From: Hyphomicrobiales bacterium
GTDB lineage: Bacteria > Pseudomonadota > Alphaproteobacteria > Rhizobiales > Rhizobiaceae
NCBI GenBank assembly: GCA_900468625.1
Contig: UBUL01000008.1
Span: 91,276-155,275 of the forward strand
DNA: 64,000 bases
Direction of reading: 5' to 3'
A model generated the notes under the pieces. It ran no database searches. It had not been told where the DNA came from and saw only the letters and a program-made list of their open reading frames with translations. A program made the translations under genes and the position numbers. Shown in pieces: positions 34,018 through 43,118 of this stretch (position 1 is its first letter; each line of letters opens with the position of its first letter).

Positions 34018-36117
34018 CTATTCGTAGCGAAGGGCCTCTATCGGGTTAAGGCTGGCGGCCTTGTGCGCCGGATAATATCCGAAAAAGATCCCAACCATAA
34101 CGGCAAAGAGGAAGCCGCCGGCGATCGCGGTTGCGGACAATACTGCCGGCCAGTTCAAGACCTGCGAGATAATCAGGGATATGCAAACCCCCATGCCGAT
34201 CCCGGCAAGCCCTCCGCTTACACTGAGAAAAACAGCCTCCGCCAGAAATTGAAGCAGGATATGCACGCGCCGTGCACCCACTGCCATCCGCAATCCTATC
34301 TCGCGTGTACGCTCGGTTACCGACACCAAGAGAATATTCATGATGCCAATACCGCCGACCAGCAATGAAATCGAGGCAACCGCGGCAAGAAGCAGGGCCA
34401 TGATACGGCTGCTGCTCTTGGCGGTTTCGGCAAACTGGCTGAGATTTCGAACGTCGAAGTCCTTGCTTTCTGCTCTCTTGATATTGTGGCGCCGCATGAG
34501 AACTGTATTGATGCCGGCAATAGCATCACCGACCTGATCGGCGCTTTTGGCCTGGACGAACAGTAGATTGGCAAATCCCGTCAGGCGCGGCTGCAGGCCA
34601 TATGGATTTGGCGCTGGCAAATAGGCCCAATTGGTCTGTGTTTGGGCCTGAAGCGGAGCAGCCACACCCAGCACGCGCCGCTCCGCCGTTGTAAACGGAA
34701 TCATGACGATGTCGTCCTGGTCCTGACCGATCGCCGATTGCCCTTTGCCGGCGAGGAGCCCGATGATCCGCATCGGCACATTCCTGATCCTGATCGTCGC
34801 TCCTATCGGATTCTGGCCGGCTTGAAACAATTGATGAAAGACCGTTTGGCCGATGACCGCCACCAATGATTCATTTTGCTCGTCCTGCCTGTCGATCAAC
34901 GCGCCTGCCGCGACGCGCCAGTTGGTGATGGCGGCATAGGATTCGCTTACTCCTTGAATGCTGGTGGTCCAATTGTGTCCACCATAGGCGATCTGACCCT
35001 GTTGACGAATGAGATAGCCGATACTTGCAATGGGCGCCTCCCTGGACAGCGCTTTGGCATCCGAGACTGTCAGCGTGGTCGCGCTGCCGAAGCCGCTGCG
35101 TATCCCGCCGCTGGTCAGTGCTCCTGGCAAAACCACCACGACATTCGTTCCCAGGCTCTCTATCTGTTTCATCACGGCTACGTTAGCGCCCTGACCCAAC
35201 GCAACCATTACGATGAGTGCAGCCACGCCGATAAAGACACCCAGCATCGTCAGAAGCGAGCGCATCTTATTGCGCATGATGGCTTGCACGGCGGCGTCGA
35301 GTGCCATGACACAGAATGAAAGTGCTGTACTGAGCTGGGAAAGAGCGTCAAGAGCTGCTGCGGGTCGCGGGATTGCAGTATGATGATCTGCAGCCATCCG
35401 TGAGACAGGGTTTCGTTCATCGGAAATGATCTCGCCGTCCCGCATGGTGATGATACGATCGGCGCAAGCGGCGATGTCCTGTTCATGTGTGACGAGCACG
35501 ACGGTTACGCCGTTGCGGCGATTGAGCGCTGCGATCACGTCCATGATTTCACGCGACGTTTTCGTATCCAGATTGCCCGTCGGCTCGTCTGCCAACAACA
35601 GGTCTGGAGTATTGATGAGGGCACGGGCTATGGCGACGCGCTGCTGCTGCCCGCCAGATAGCTGCCCGGGCGTATTATACTGTCGATCACCAAGGCCCAG
35701 TCGTTCAAGCGACAGGCGAGCGCGACCGACCATGGCTGCGCGAGCAAGCGGGCCCGTTCCGGCATAGTAAAGGGGCAGGCATACATTCTCCAATGCGCTT
35801 CGACGCGGCAAGAGATTGAAGCTTTGAAAGACGAAGCCGAGATGTTTGCAGCGAATCGCCGCCAATTCGGGCTCTCCGAGTTTGCCGACATCGGCTCCTC
35901 CAAGCAAATAGCTCCCACCGCTCGGCCGGTCGAGACAGCCGAGAATCGACATCAAGGTCGATTTTCCAGAGCCTGACGAACCGACGATCGCAACGAACTC
36001 ACCGCGCGTTATCGTAAGGGTGACACCCCGAACGGCATCAATCCAGCTATCGCCGATTACAAAACTCTTCGTAATATCTTTCAGTTCTATGATCGGGGGA
36101 TTTACCGGATATGTCAT
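34018..36117 (-). CDS. macB: MacB-type ABC transporter: ATPase fused to permease
   Basis: A 699-residue protein. N-terminal ATPase: Walker A GSSGSGKST near residue 46, signature LSGGQQQRVAIARAL and Walker B LLADEPTGNLD. Then come a helix at about 300, a long periplasmic MacB core domain and three C-terminal helices of the FtsX-like permease (ISLLVGGIGIMNILLVSV...). MacB works as a mechanotransmitter with a membrane fusion protein and an outer membrane channel to expel peptides, antibiotics or siderophores from the periplasm. The MacA-type gene is 12 bases upstream on the same strand. No TolC-type gene is in the window. Confidence 0.93.
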   Translation of the reverse strand: MTYPVNPPIIELKDITKSFVIGDSWIDAVRGVTLTITRGEFVAIVGSSGSGKSTLMSILGCLDRPSGGSYLLGGADVGKLGEPELAAIRCKHLGFVFQSFNLLPRRSALENVCLPLYYAGTGPLARAAMVGRARLSLERLGLGDRQYNTPGQLSGGQQQRVAIARALINTPDLLLADEPTGNLDTKTSREIMDVIAALNRRNGVTVVLVTHEQDIAACADRIITMRDGEIISDERNPVSRMAADHHTAIPRPAAALDALSQLSTALSFCVMALDAAVQAIMRNKMRSLLTMLGVFIGVAALIVMVALGQGANVAVMKQIESLGTNVVVVLPGALTSGGIRSGFGSATTLTVSDAKALSREAPIASIGYLIRQQGQIAYGGHNWTTSIQGVSESYAAITNWRVAAGALIDRQDEQNESLVAVIGQTVFHQLFQAGQNPIGATIRIRNVPMRIIGLLAGKGQSAIGQDQDDIVMIPFTTAERRVLGVAAPLQAQTQTNWAYLPAPNPYGLQPRLTGFANLLFVQAKSADQVGDAIAGINTVLMRRHNIKRAESKDFDVRNLSQFAETAKSSSRIMALLLAAVASISLLVGGIGIMNILLVSVTERTREIGLRMAVGARRVHILLQFLAEAVFLSVSGGLAGIGMGVCISLIISQVLNWPAVLSATAIAGGFLFAVMVGIFFGYYPAHKAASLNPIEALRYE

Positions 36118-36129
36118 GGCAGCACGGAC

Positions 36130-37365
36130 CTAGAATCTGGGGAAATGGAAGCCTGTTGATGCGCTTGGTGATGCAGCCCGTCCAATAACAACCCTGTCTC
36201 CGGCCTGCAGATCACCATCGGCAATTGCCGTGTAGGATTCATCGCTGATCCCAATCTTCACCGGAACCATCGCCACCGTGCCGTCACCTTCTATCCAGAC
36301 GCGGTCGAACTTACCGCCATCCGGATGCCGAGCGGTGGAAGTCTTGGGTTCAAAGCGCAGCGCTTGGTTGGGAACGCGCAAAACATGCTTTTGCTGATCG
36401 GTCACGATATTCAAGGAGGCGGTCATGCCGGGTTTGAGCCGGAGATCGGCATTGTCGACGGTTACCACTGCATCGAAGGTTACGACATTCTGAACCGTCT
36501 GGGGCGATTGCCGCACCTGCGTGACGATACCGCTGAAGATGTGATCCGGAAACGCATCAACGGTGAAAGTGACGGCCTCGCCATCTTTGATTCCGCCGAT
36601 GTCGCTTTCGCTGACATTGGTATCCACCTGCATCCTGGTAAGATCGGTGGCGATGAGGAAAAGCGTCGGCGTTTGAAAGCTTGCTGCCACCGTCTGTCCC
36701 TGGGTAACGTTGCGTGAAACGACCACCCCATCGACCGGAGATCTAATATTCGTATAATCGAGATTGATCCTGGCGGCTGACAGCGCCGCCTTGCGCTGTT
36801 CGATTGCCGCCCGATCAAGGCTGGCTTGCGCGTCGGCTTGATCGACGAGGTTCCGTGCGACATCCACCGTTTCCTGAGAGACCGTATCAGCGTCCTTAAG
36901 CCGAAGGTTGCGGTGGTAATTTAACTGCGCATAGGTAAGATTGGCTTGATCTTTCTTAAGTTGAGCCATGGCCGCGGAGAGGTCGGCATTATCCTGATCG
37001 ACCGCGGTCTGGTAGGGGCGGGGATCGATCGTGGCGCAGACCTGACCTGCTTTGACGACCGTGTTGTAATCGCAGCGAATTTCCGTAATGGGACCGGATA
37101 CATAGCTGCCGACGATGATCGTCAGCTGCGGATTGACCGTGCCCGTTGCCATGACCTGTCGGCTGATATCGCCCTTGTCGACGACTGCCGTTTCATAAGA
37201 AGGTGGCTGCTCATTGCGATCCCAAAGCACCAGAAGTGCAATCGTGCCCGAAACAAGGGCAACGCCGGTAAGCCAAAAAGAACGCAGCCGGCTTTTCTTC
37301 GTTTTGTTCATTGAAGGGGGAACGGATACGCTCTTCCGCAGTGGCGCTTCAACCACATTGTCCAT
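36130..37365 (-). CDS. macA: MacA-type periplasmic adaptor (HlyD/RND membrane fusion protein)
   Basis: A 411-residue adaptor: an N-terminal anchor helix (FWLTGVALVSGTIALLVLW), a barrel-sandwich lipoyl half (YETAVVDKGDISRQVMATGTV, VKAGQVCATIDPRPY), a long coiled-coil hairpin of about 75 residues, the second lipoyl half (NIRSPVDGVVVSRNVTQGQTV) and beta-barrel plus membrane-proximal domains. It links MacB to an outer membrane channel. The start at 37365 has GAGGAG about 9 bases upstream and an FNR-type operator centred 60 bases upstream. Overlap analysis supports an operon with macB. Confidence 0.92.
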   Translation of the reverse strand: MDNVVEAPLRKSVSVPPSMNKTKKSRLRSFWLTGVALVSGTIALLVLWDRNEQPPSYETAVVDKGDISRQVMATGTVNPQLTIIVGSYVSGPITEIRCDYNTVVKAGQVCATIDPRPYQTAVDQDNADLSAAMAQLKKDQANLTYAQLNYHRNLRLKDADTVSQETVDVARNLVDQADAQASLDRAAIEQRKAALSAARINLDYTNIRSPVDGVVVSRNVTQGQTVAASFQTPTLFLIATDLTRMQVDTNVSESDIGGIKDGEAVTFTVDAFPDHIFSGIVTQVRQSPQTVQNVVTFDAVVTVDNADLRLKPGMTASLNIVTDQQKHVLRVPNQALRFEPKTSTARHPDGGKFDRVWIEGDGTVAMVPVKIGISDESYTAIADGDLQAGDRVVIGRAASPSASTGFHFPRF

Positions 37366-37418
37366 CTGAATTGCTCCTCTGGCCGTGAAGAGCATGCAAT
37401 TGGAGGCGACGGACGGCA

Positions 37419-37432
37419 TTGATCCTGCTCAA
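37419..37432. promoter_or_regulatory. FNR/FixK-type operator
   Basis: TTGATCCTGCTCAA (TTGAT-N4-CTCAA). Its centre is 60 bases before the macA start. Confidence 0.68.
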
Positions 37433-37807
37433 ACCTCACGGAAATGGCGGGCATTTGGCGCAGGTGGAGCAAATTTCCGCACGAGCATCGCTTTTGCTCA
37501 CCGATTCAGTCGAAATGCTGAGCCGAGTTCGATATGCGCGATGCTGCCGCGCTCTACGGGGCGGCGTCCGCAGCTCGGCGAGCCGTAGGCCGGGAACGGA
37601 TGCTCGCGCGGATGCCGCTCCAGAAAATTGCCTTGGCCGCCATTCTGCGGGCGCTATGGGATTGCGATAGATCAAAGCCCCATCAGCTGGATTGATGATG
37701 ATGACAAGCGAAGAACAGGCTGTGATCAGGCCGGCCCGATCGCGGAAGGTCGGTAGGAGGCAGCCCGTGATCATGATGCTCTTCTTCGAAATGCAGGAGG
37801 CTCCAAC
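37433..37807. other. Divergent intergenic region macA / quinone reductase
   Basis: About 375 bases without a supported gene. It contains a CGCAA-type operator variant at 37662 and the promoter of the flavodoxin-fold gene. Confidence 0.35.
37662..37675. promoter_or_regulatory. FNR-like operator, CGCAA variant (reverse orientation)
   Basis: TTGCGATAGATCAA, which is TTGATCTATCGCAA on the minus strand. Its centre is 139 bases before the quinone-reductase TTG start. Confidence 0.4.
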
Positions 37808-38392
37808 TTGTCACGGCATATACTCATTATCGAGGCGCATCCCGGCGGCCATGACGGCCATCTTTGCGGAGCTTTCGCCGACTCCTATGCGGCAGGAGCC
37901 GCTGAAGCAGGCTTTTTGCTGCGCAGGCTGGATATTTCCCTGTTGGATTTTCCATTACTTCGCTCACGCGAAGCGTTTGAAAATGGCCCGATACCCGAAT
38001 CTCTTATCCCCGCAAGCGAAGCTATCCAATGGGCGGAACATATCGTTTTTGTTTTCCCGCTGTGGCTAGGCACGATGCCGGCCCTTCTGAAGGCTTTTCT
38101 GGAACAGGTATTCCGGCCCGGGATCGCTTTTCAATATGGAGAAAGCGGTATTGCCAAAAAGCTGCTTCGGGGCTGCACCGCACGTATCATCGTCACCATG
38201 GGCATGCCGGTTCCCATCTACCGCTTCTGCTTTGGCGCCCACGGCACGAACGCCTTGCGGCGCGGCATCTTGAATTTCGCGGGAATTCGACCGGTTCGCC
38301 AGACATTCTTCGGGATGATCGACCAGGCCGGCCCGGAAAGACGGAAGGAATGGCTCGGTAAAGTCGAGATGCTTGGCCACCATGGAAAGTGA
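37808..38392 (+). CDS. Flavodoxin-fold NAD(P)H:quinone oxidoreductase-like protein
   Basis: A 194-residue protein with the flavodoxin_2 fold. It begins SRHILIIEAHPGGHDGHLCGAF, followed by IQWAEHIVFVFPLWLGTMPALLKAFLEQVF (the FMN-binding PLW loop typical of NQO1/MdaB/KefF) and ARIIVTMGMP. It probably performs two-electron reduction of quinones or electrophiles using FMN, limiting redox cycling. Translation appears to start at TTG 37808 because AGGAGG sits 7 bases upstream and no ATG is close. It is divergent from macAB. Confidence 0.85.
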   Translation: MSRHILIIEAHPGGHDGHLCGAFADSYAAGAAEAGFLLRRLDISLLDFPLLRSREAFENGPIPESLIPASEAIQWAEHIVFVFPLWLGTMPALLKAFLEQVFRPGIAFQYGESGIAKKLLRGCTARIIVTMGMPVPIYRFCFGAHGTNALRRGILNFAGIRPVRQTFFGMIDQAGPERRKEWLGKVEMLGHHGK

Positions 38393-38465
38393 TCTTTCCC
38401 TATCCCTCTGTCGGTTTCTCAATCTCGCCCGAGAAGCGATCGCAGCCAGACTTTGATTTTGGTAT

Positions 38466-38479
38466 TTGACATCGATCAA
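38466..38479. promoter_or_regulatory. FNR/FixK-type operator
   Basis: TTGACATCGATCAA (TTGAC-N4-ATCAA). Its centre is 105 bases before the CBS-BON start at 38578. Confidence 0.65.
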
Positions 38480-38577
38480 CCCCCATCCTTGCCATCCGCG
38501 CTATTCATTAATGCGTTGCTTTATCGAAAGCCGATCCACGCCTGGCTTTCCTCGACGTCAACTCAAGGGAGATGACC

Positions 38578-39279
38578 ATGCTTATCCAGGATATCATGAC
38601 GCCCGCACCGATAACTGTGAAGGCGTCCTCATCGATTATGGATGCTGCGAAACTGCTGCTGGATAATCACATAAGCGGGCTTCCCGTCATCGGCGAGAGC
38701 GGCGCGGTTGTCGGCATCGTCAGCGAGGGAGATTTCCTGCGGAGGGGTGAGCTCAACACGGAGCGCCAACGCTCGGCCTTTCTGGAGTTCTTCGTAAGCC
38801 CGGGCCGGCTCGCGGACGAATATGTGCATGCCTACGGCAGGAAAGTCGAAGAGGTCATGACTTCGCCAGTACGGACGATCTCTCCGAATGTCTCGGCCGG
38901 AGAAGCCGTCGAGATGATGGAGCGCGACGGCATCAAGCGGTTGCCGGTGGTGGATGGCGAAAAACTGGTCGGCATCGTCACGCGTTCCGACCTCTTGCGC
39001 GCTCTTGCAGGCATCCTTGCCGACAAGATTAAGCCGTACAGCGATGCGGAGATCGAAGCTGTCATCATTGCCGAACTCGGCAAGAGAAGCTGGAGCCAGA
39101 ACGGCTTTATCCGTGTGAGTGTCAAGGATGGCGTAGCAGAGCTTTCCGGCTCAATTTTCGACGAACGTGAGCGCTTGGCTGCCAAAGTGCTTGCCGAAAA
39201 CGTGCCCGGCGTGAAGGCTGTCACCGATAACCTCACCTGGATAGATCCCTACATCGGCGTTGCCATGTCCATGCCCTGA
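38578..39279 (+). CDS. CBS-CBS-BON protein (copy 1)
   Basis: A 233-residue protein. Two CBS domains: DIMTPAPITVKASSSIMDAAKLLLDNHISGLPVIG and VMTSPVRTISPNVSAGEAVEMMERDGIKRLPVVDGEKLVGIVTRSDLLRAL (each read as one domain). A BON domain follows from about 160 (FIRVSVKDGVAELSGSIFDERERLAAKVLAENVPGVKAV). CBS pairs bind adenine nucleotides and sense energy state; BON may attach the protein to lipids or partners. Rv2626c (hrp1) of the DosR regulon, as recalled, is a CBS-pair protein. The start at 38578 has GGAG 6 bases upstream; 38572 is too close to it. Confidence 0.92.
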   Translation: MLIQDIMTPAPITVKASSSIMDAAKLLLDNHISGLPVIGESGAVVGIVSEGDFLRRGELNTERQRSAFLEFFVSPGRLADEYVHAYGRKVEEVMTSPVRTISPNVSAGEAVEMMERDGIKRLPVVDGEKLVGIVTRSDLLRALAGILADKIKPYSDAEIEAVIIAELGKRSWSQNGFIRVSVKDGVAELSGSIFDERERLAAKVLAENVPGVKAVTDNLTWIDPYIGVAMSMP

Positions 39280-39305
39280 CCGATCATGTGCAATCTCTCG
39301 TAGAA

Positions 39306-39319
39306 TTGATCGGACGTAA
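39306..39319. promoter_or_regulatory. Degenerate FNR-like half-site
   Basis: TTGATCGGACGTAA has a perfect TTGAT half and CGTAA, one base from the CGCAA variant. Its centre is 62 bases before the SPW copy 5 start. Confidence 0.3.
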
Positions 39320-39374
39320 TGTGAAAACGTCGGGACGCAATAGGCTCGCAGCAAGAAAAGTATAGGAGGCCAAC

Positions 39375-39773
39375 ATGCGAAATCAAAATCCAAGTGATTA
39401 TGCCACCGACACGATCGGCGCCGTCCTCATCGTTGCATCGGTCACCCTGCTTCTTCTTTACCCCGATTTGCCTGACCTGGCCGTATCATCGGTGAACTTT
39501 GCTCTGACGGGTTTGATGCTGCTGTCCGGTACGAATATGCGGGATCGACAGGTACTCGAATGGGAGCGGGTAGGATTGGCTGCATGGCTTGCCATGTCAC
39601 CCTGGGTGGTCGGCGTTACGGCAATTGTCGGTGTAACATGGACGAGCACTATCTGCGCCACGCTGGTCTTCGTCCCTGCGGCGCTGCAGGTCTCGCAGCC
39701 ATCGGCGTTCTGCAGAGTGCCGTTGCCCAGGCCAAATCGGGATGCCCGTTCGCCTGAAAAGAGAAAGATATAG
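39375..39773 (+). CDS. SPW-repeat-like membrane protein (copy 5, divergent)
   Basis: A 132-residue protein with about four hydrophobic segments but only one SPW turn (WLAMSPWVVGV). The first repeat has lost it (LLLLYPDLPDLAV). AGGAGG lies 6 bases upstream of the ATG. It is followed by the host-attachment-family gene after 12 bases, so they are probably cotranscribed. Likely a diverged member of the same family; function unknown. Confidence 0.75.
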   Translation: MRNQNPSDYATDTIGAVLIVASVTLLLLYPDLPDLAVSSVNFALTGLMLLSGTNMRDRQVLEWERVGLAAWLAMSPWVVGVTAIVGVTWTSTICATLVFVPAALQVSQPSAFCRVPLPRPNRDARSPEKRKI

Positions 39774-39785
39774 GTGGGTTGCGAT

Positions 39786-40244
39786 ATGAACAGGTTCAAA
39801 ATCGTTTCTAAGACTTGGGTTATCGTCTGTGACGGAGCCAAGGCGCTTTTCCTGCGGAACGACGGTGATGCGCAATTTCTCAATCTCGTTGAGATCCGCA
39901 GTTTCCACGAGCCCCTGAAGGCAACGCACGATCTCGGCGCGGACCATCCCGGCCGGGTCTTTGCCTCCCAGGACGGCACACGCAGCTCGGTCGAAACCGC
40001 CGATCTCCATCACAAGGCAGAAGAGGCATTTATCGTCAGGGTCGCCGATCAACTCGACGAATATGCGCGCAGCGGTGCCATTGCGCAATTCGTGCTGATT
40101 GCCCCGGCCAAGACACTCGGTTTCCTGCGCCGGCATATGACGCCGGCCGCTCAGGCCGCGATGAAAGGGGTCGTGAACAAGGATCTGACGAAGTTGCCCA
40201 TCGGTGAAATAGAGGCCCATCTGCAGCGCCAGACCGAAGCTTGA
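39786..40244 (+). CDS. Host attachment family protein
   Basis: The 152-residue protein has the pattern of the Host_attach family (baeRF-related): WVIVCDGAKALFLRNDG near the N-terminus, HDLGADHPGRVFASQDGTRSSVE (read in two parts), then FVLIAPAKTLGFLRRHM. The family name comes from an Agrobacterium gene linked to plant attachment, but the fold resembles eRF1-like ribosome-associated proteins, so a translation-stress role is possible. The start at 39786 is inferred; a GTG at 39774 would add four residues. Confidence 0.85.
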   Translation: MNRFKIVSKTWVIVCDGAKALFLRNDGDAQFLNLVEIRSFHEPLKATHDLGADHPGRVFASQDGTRSSVETADLHHKAEEAFIVRVADQLDEYARSGAIAQFVLIAPAKTLGFLRRHMTPAAQAAMKGVVNKDLTKLPIGEIEAHLQRQTEA

Positions 40245-40350
40245 GAAGTTGAGCTGCCGCTGGGTCTGCAAGTTCCGACTTGCTACCGATACAAGCGCAC
40301 AGGGCTTGAGCCTCGACGTTTCGCGCTGCGCGCCAATTAGGGAGCATAAG

Positions 40351-41325
40351 GTGCCTAGAAGCCTGCTCGGCTTTATCTTGATGGTGGGGCGACGTCATCA
40401 GCTTGCCCTTGCAGCAATTTCTATCCTGCTTTTCGTTGTCGAAGCAGCGCCACTTGAGCTGCAGCGGCGTATCGTCAATGCTGCCACGACAGGAGCCACA
40501 TATCATGCCATTTTGATGCTCGCATTTGGCTACCTCGGTCTTGTTACGGCTGAAGGCCTGACAAAGCTGCTGCTCAATATCTATCGCAGCTGGATCGGCG
40601 AAGTCGCAATCCGATGGCTGCGAAACTGGGCTCTCGCTTCCTCCGCGTATCCGGACGGATCTTCTGTGGAAGTTGTCGCCGAGAGCATTCAGCTTTCGAT
40701 TATCCTGGCCGAGGCGGAACCCGTGGGGGCTTTTGTCGGAACAAGCATCTCGGAGCCGCTGTTACAAATAGGAATTCTGGCTGCCGTTGGCGGATACCTC
40801 ATCTTTCTTCAGCCGTTGATGGCGCTCGTCATCGCTGTCGTCTACTGTCCGCAAATTATCTTTGTTCCCATTATGCAGGCTGTCATCAACCGATGGATCG
40901 GAAGCAAGGTCAGCGTTATGCGCGACATTAGCGAAGGCATGATAGAGCATATCGGTTCTGCCGAAGCCAACGCTGCTCAATCCCATCATGTTCGTACGCT
41001 ATTTTCCATCAACATGAGCATATATAAATTGAAGTTTGTAATGAACTTCCTGATGAATTTGATGACCCAGCTCGGCTATGTCGGCATCTTCATCCTGGGT
41101 GGCTACTACGTCGTCACGGGAAAGACCGAGATAGGCACAGTCGTTGCATTCTTGTCAGGCCTTTCGAAGCTGACCGACCCCTGGGGCGCATTGATGGACT
41201 GGTATCGGGATCTGAAGACGACACAAGTCAAATATGCCCTTATCCGCGATGCGAGCAAAGCTGAGCTATTGTCGGACCGGGCAGACCTCGGCCAGCTCGA
41301 GACCGGATCGATATCGGCGGAATGA
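40351..41325 (+). CDS. Orphan ABC-transporter transmembrane domain protein (no ATPase domain)
   Basis: A 324-residue protein whose body is an ABC exporter-type membrane domain: about six helices, with an ELQRRIVNAATTG...Y..I.....YLGLV start and GGYYVVTGKTEIGTVVAFLSGLSKLTDPWGALMDWYRDLKTTQVKY at the end, where the ATPase linker normally begins. It then stops (LETGSISAE) with no Walker A or B, and none follows downstream. It may be a truncated exporter, a split half whose ATPase is elsewhere, or a repurposed receptor-like domain. GTG start at 40351 with GGAG 6 bases upstream. Confidence 0.8.
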   Translation: MPRSLLGFILMVGRRHQLALAAISILLFVVEAAPLELQRRIVNAATTGATYHAILMLAFGYLGLVTAEGLTKLLLNIYRSWIGEVAIRWLRNWALASSAYPDGSSVEVVAESIQLSIILAEAEPVGAFVGTSISEPLLQIGILAAVGGYLIFLQPLMALVIAVVYCPQIIFVPIMQAVINRWIGSKVSVMRDISEGMIEHIGSAEANAAQSHHVRTLFSINMSIYKLKFVMNFLMNLMTQLGYVGIFILGGYYVVTGKTEIGTVVAFLSGLSKLTDPWGALMDWYRDLKTTQVKYALIRDASKAELLSDRADLGQLETGSISAE

Positions 41326-41436
41326 TGCACCGTGCCTATCTCAAATGTCCGGAGAAGAAGCCGCCATTCGGCGAGAGCCGGATGATTTCAGGTCGGTCCT
41401 ACCTAAAGTCTGAATCCGCTCTAGAATCAAAGAAGT

Positions 41437-41485
41437 AGAGCATGATGTCGTCCGAAAGCCGATCGCACTTTCGGCATCATGCTCT
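41437..41485. repeat. Rhizobial palindromic intergenic repeat (type 2)
   Basis: Perfect outer arms AGAGCATGATG (41437-41447) and CATCATGCTCT (41475-41485), with inner arms CCGAAAG and CTTTCGG. Same element as 32803-32852. It lies between two convergent genes (ABC membrane domain and groEL) and could serve as a bidirectional hairpin terminator. Confidence 0.7.
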
Positions 41486-41489
41486 CACG

Positions 41490-43118
41490 CTAGGCTTGAA
41501 GCCCGGCTTCACCTGAGCCGCCTTTTTCCTTCAGGTCATCATCGACGTCTGTCATCGTGGCTTCAGTGAGCAGAAGTACGCTCGCAACCGAGACCGCGTT
41601 CTCCAGTGCTACACGAATGACCTTGGTCGGATCGACGATACCGGTCTCGAACATGTCAGCGTAGATTTTCTTCTCGGCATCGTAGCCGAAGGTTCCGTTT
41701 CCCTCCGATACCTTTGCGACGACAACGCCGCCATCGATGGATGAATTTTCCGCGATCTGTCGGATTGGCACCTCCAGCGCGCGCCTCAAGATCTGAACCC
41801 CTGTTCGTTCGTCGCCTTCGCAGCGTTCCTCCTCTGCCGCGACAGCCTGCGTGCAGCGCAGGAGGGCCAGGCCGCCCCCGGGAGAAATGCCTTCCGCAAC
41901 GGCTGCCTTAGTGGCATTGATCGCATCGTCAAGCGCTTCCTTCTTGGTTTTCATCTCGGCTTCCGTGGCCGCGCCGACGCGAATGACCGCAACTCCGCCT
42001 GCCAATTTCGCCAGACGCTCATGCAGTTTTTCCTTGTCGTAGTCACTTGAGGTCTCGTCGATTTCTCGGCGTAGCTGATCGATGCGCCCGGCAATGGCAT
42101 TCTTGCTGCCGGCGCCGCCAACAATTGTCGTCGTATCCTTGGTTATGACGACACGCGAAGCGTGCCCAAGCTGATCCAGTGTGACCGCGTCGAGCTTGAT
42201 TCCCAGATCTTCCGATAAAACCTGGCTGCCGGTTACGATTGCGATATCCTGCAGCATGGCCTTTCGCCGATCGCCGAAGCCCGGCGCTTTCACGGCGCAA
42301 TTCTTCAGCGTGCCGCGAATCTGATTGACGATGAGTGTCGCCAGGGCTTCGCCTTCCACGTCTTCGGCAACGACCAGCAGCGGCATATTCGCCTTGGCGA
42401 CAGATTCCAGCAACGCTACGCAGTCATTGAGCGCATTCAACTTGCGATCGATCAGAAGAACAGCGGCTTCTTCCAAGACAATTTCCATCCGCTCGCTGTT
42501 CGTCACAAAATAAGGCGACAGGAAGCCGCGATCGAACTGCAATCCTTTGACCACCTCAAGCGTGGTTTCCGTTGTTTTCGACTCTTCGACGGTAATGACG
42601 CCGTCGTCGCCGATCTTCTCCATGGCATCGCCTATCAGATTTCCGATTTTCGTATCGTTGTGGGCGGAAATCGTGGCGACCTGCACTTTCTCTCGCTTGC
42701 CTGCCACCGGCCGACTGTTCCGTCTTAGAAAGTCCACGGCGCAGGCCAAGCCTCGATCGAGCCCGCGCTTGATATCGATCGCGCTCGCGCCGGCGACGAC
42801 ATTGCGCAGCCCGTCTGAGAAGACCGCCTGGGCAAGAATAGTTGCCGTGCTCGTTCCGTCGCCGACGATGTCTCCGGTTTTCTCGGCCGCCTGTCGTAGC
42901 ATGCGTGCGCCGAGATTCTCCTCCGCATCCTTCAATTCGAATTCCTTGGCTATGGTCACGCCGTCATTGCAGACAAGCGGGGAGGCCCACTTCTTTTCGA
43001 TGAGCACCGCCTTGGACCGAGGACCGAGCGTAACGCGCACCGCGTCCGCCAGTTGGGTCGTACCGCGGAGAATCTTTTCCCGGGCGGCCGAGCGAAACAG
43101 AACGCGCTTGTATGTCAT
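41490..43118 (-). CDS. groEL: Chaperonin GroEL (Hsp60), solo copy
   Basis: A 542-residue group I chaperonin. VTLGPRSKAVLIEKKW and VGDGTSTATILAQAVF (ATP loop) near the N-terminus, the apical domain with RGFLSPYFVTN, APGFGDRRKAML, and GISPGGGLALLRC and VDPTKVIRVALENAVSVASVLLLTEA in the C-terminal equatorial domain. The usual GGM-rich tail is replaced by KEKGGSGEAGLQA. N-terminal AAKDV is altered (MTYKRVLFRSAAREKIL). No groES gene and no CIRCE element lie upstream, so it must use GroES from elsewhere. Rhizobia carry several groEL copies. AAGGAG precedes the ATG. Confidence 0.94.
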   Translation of the reverse strand: MTYKRVLFRSAAREKILRGTTQLADAVRVTLGPRSKAVLIEKKWASPLVCNDGVTIAKEFELKDAEENLGARMLRQAAEKTGDIVGDGTSTATILAQAVFSDGLRNVVAGASAIDIKRGLDRGLACAVDFLRRNSRPVAGKREKVQVATISAHNDTKIGNLIGDAMEKIGDDGVITVEESKTTETTLEVVKGLQFDRGFLSPYFVTNSERMEIVLEEAAVLLIDRKLNALNDCVALLESVAKANMPLLVVAEDVEGEALATLIVNQIRGTLKNCAVKAPGFGDRRKAMLQDIAIVTGSQVLSEDLGIKLDAVTLDQLGHASRVVITKDTTTIVGGAGSKNAIAGRIDQLRREIDETSSDYDKEKLHERLAKLAGGVAVIRVGAATEAEMKTKKEALDDAINATKAAVAEGISPGGGLALLRCTQAVAAEEERCEGDERTGVQILRRALEVPIRQIAENSSIDGGVVVAKVSEGNGTFGYDAEKKIYADMFETGIVDPTKVIRVALENAVSVASVLLLTEATMTDVDDDLKEKGGSGEAGLQA

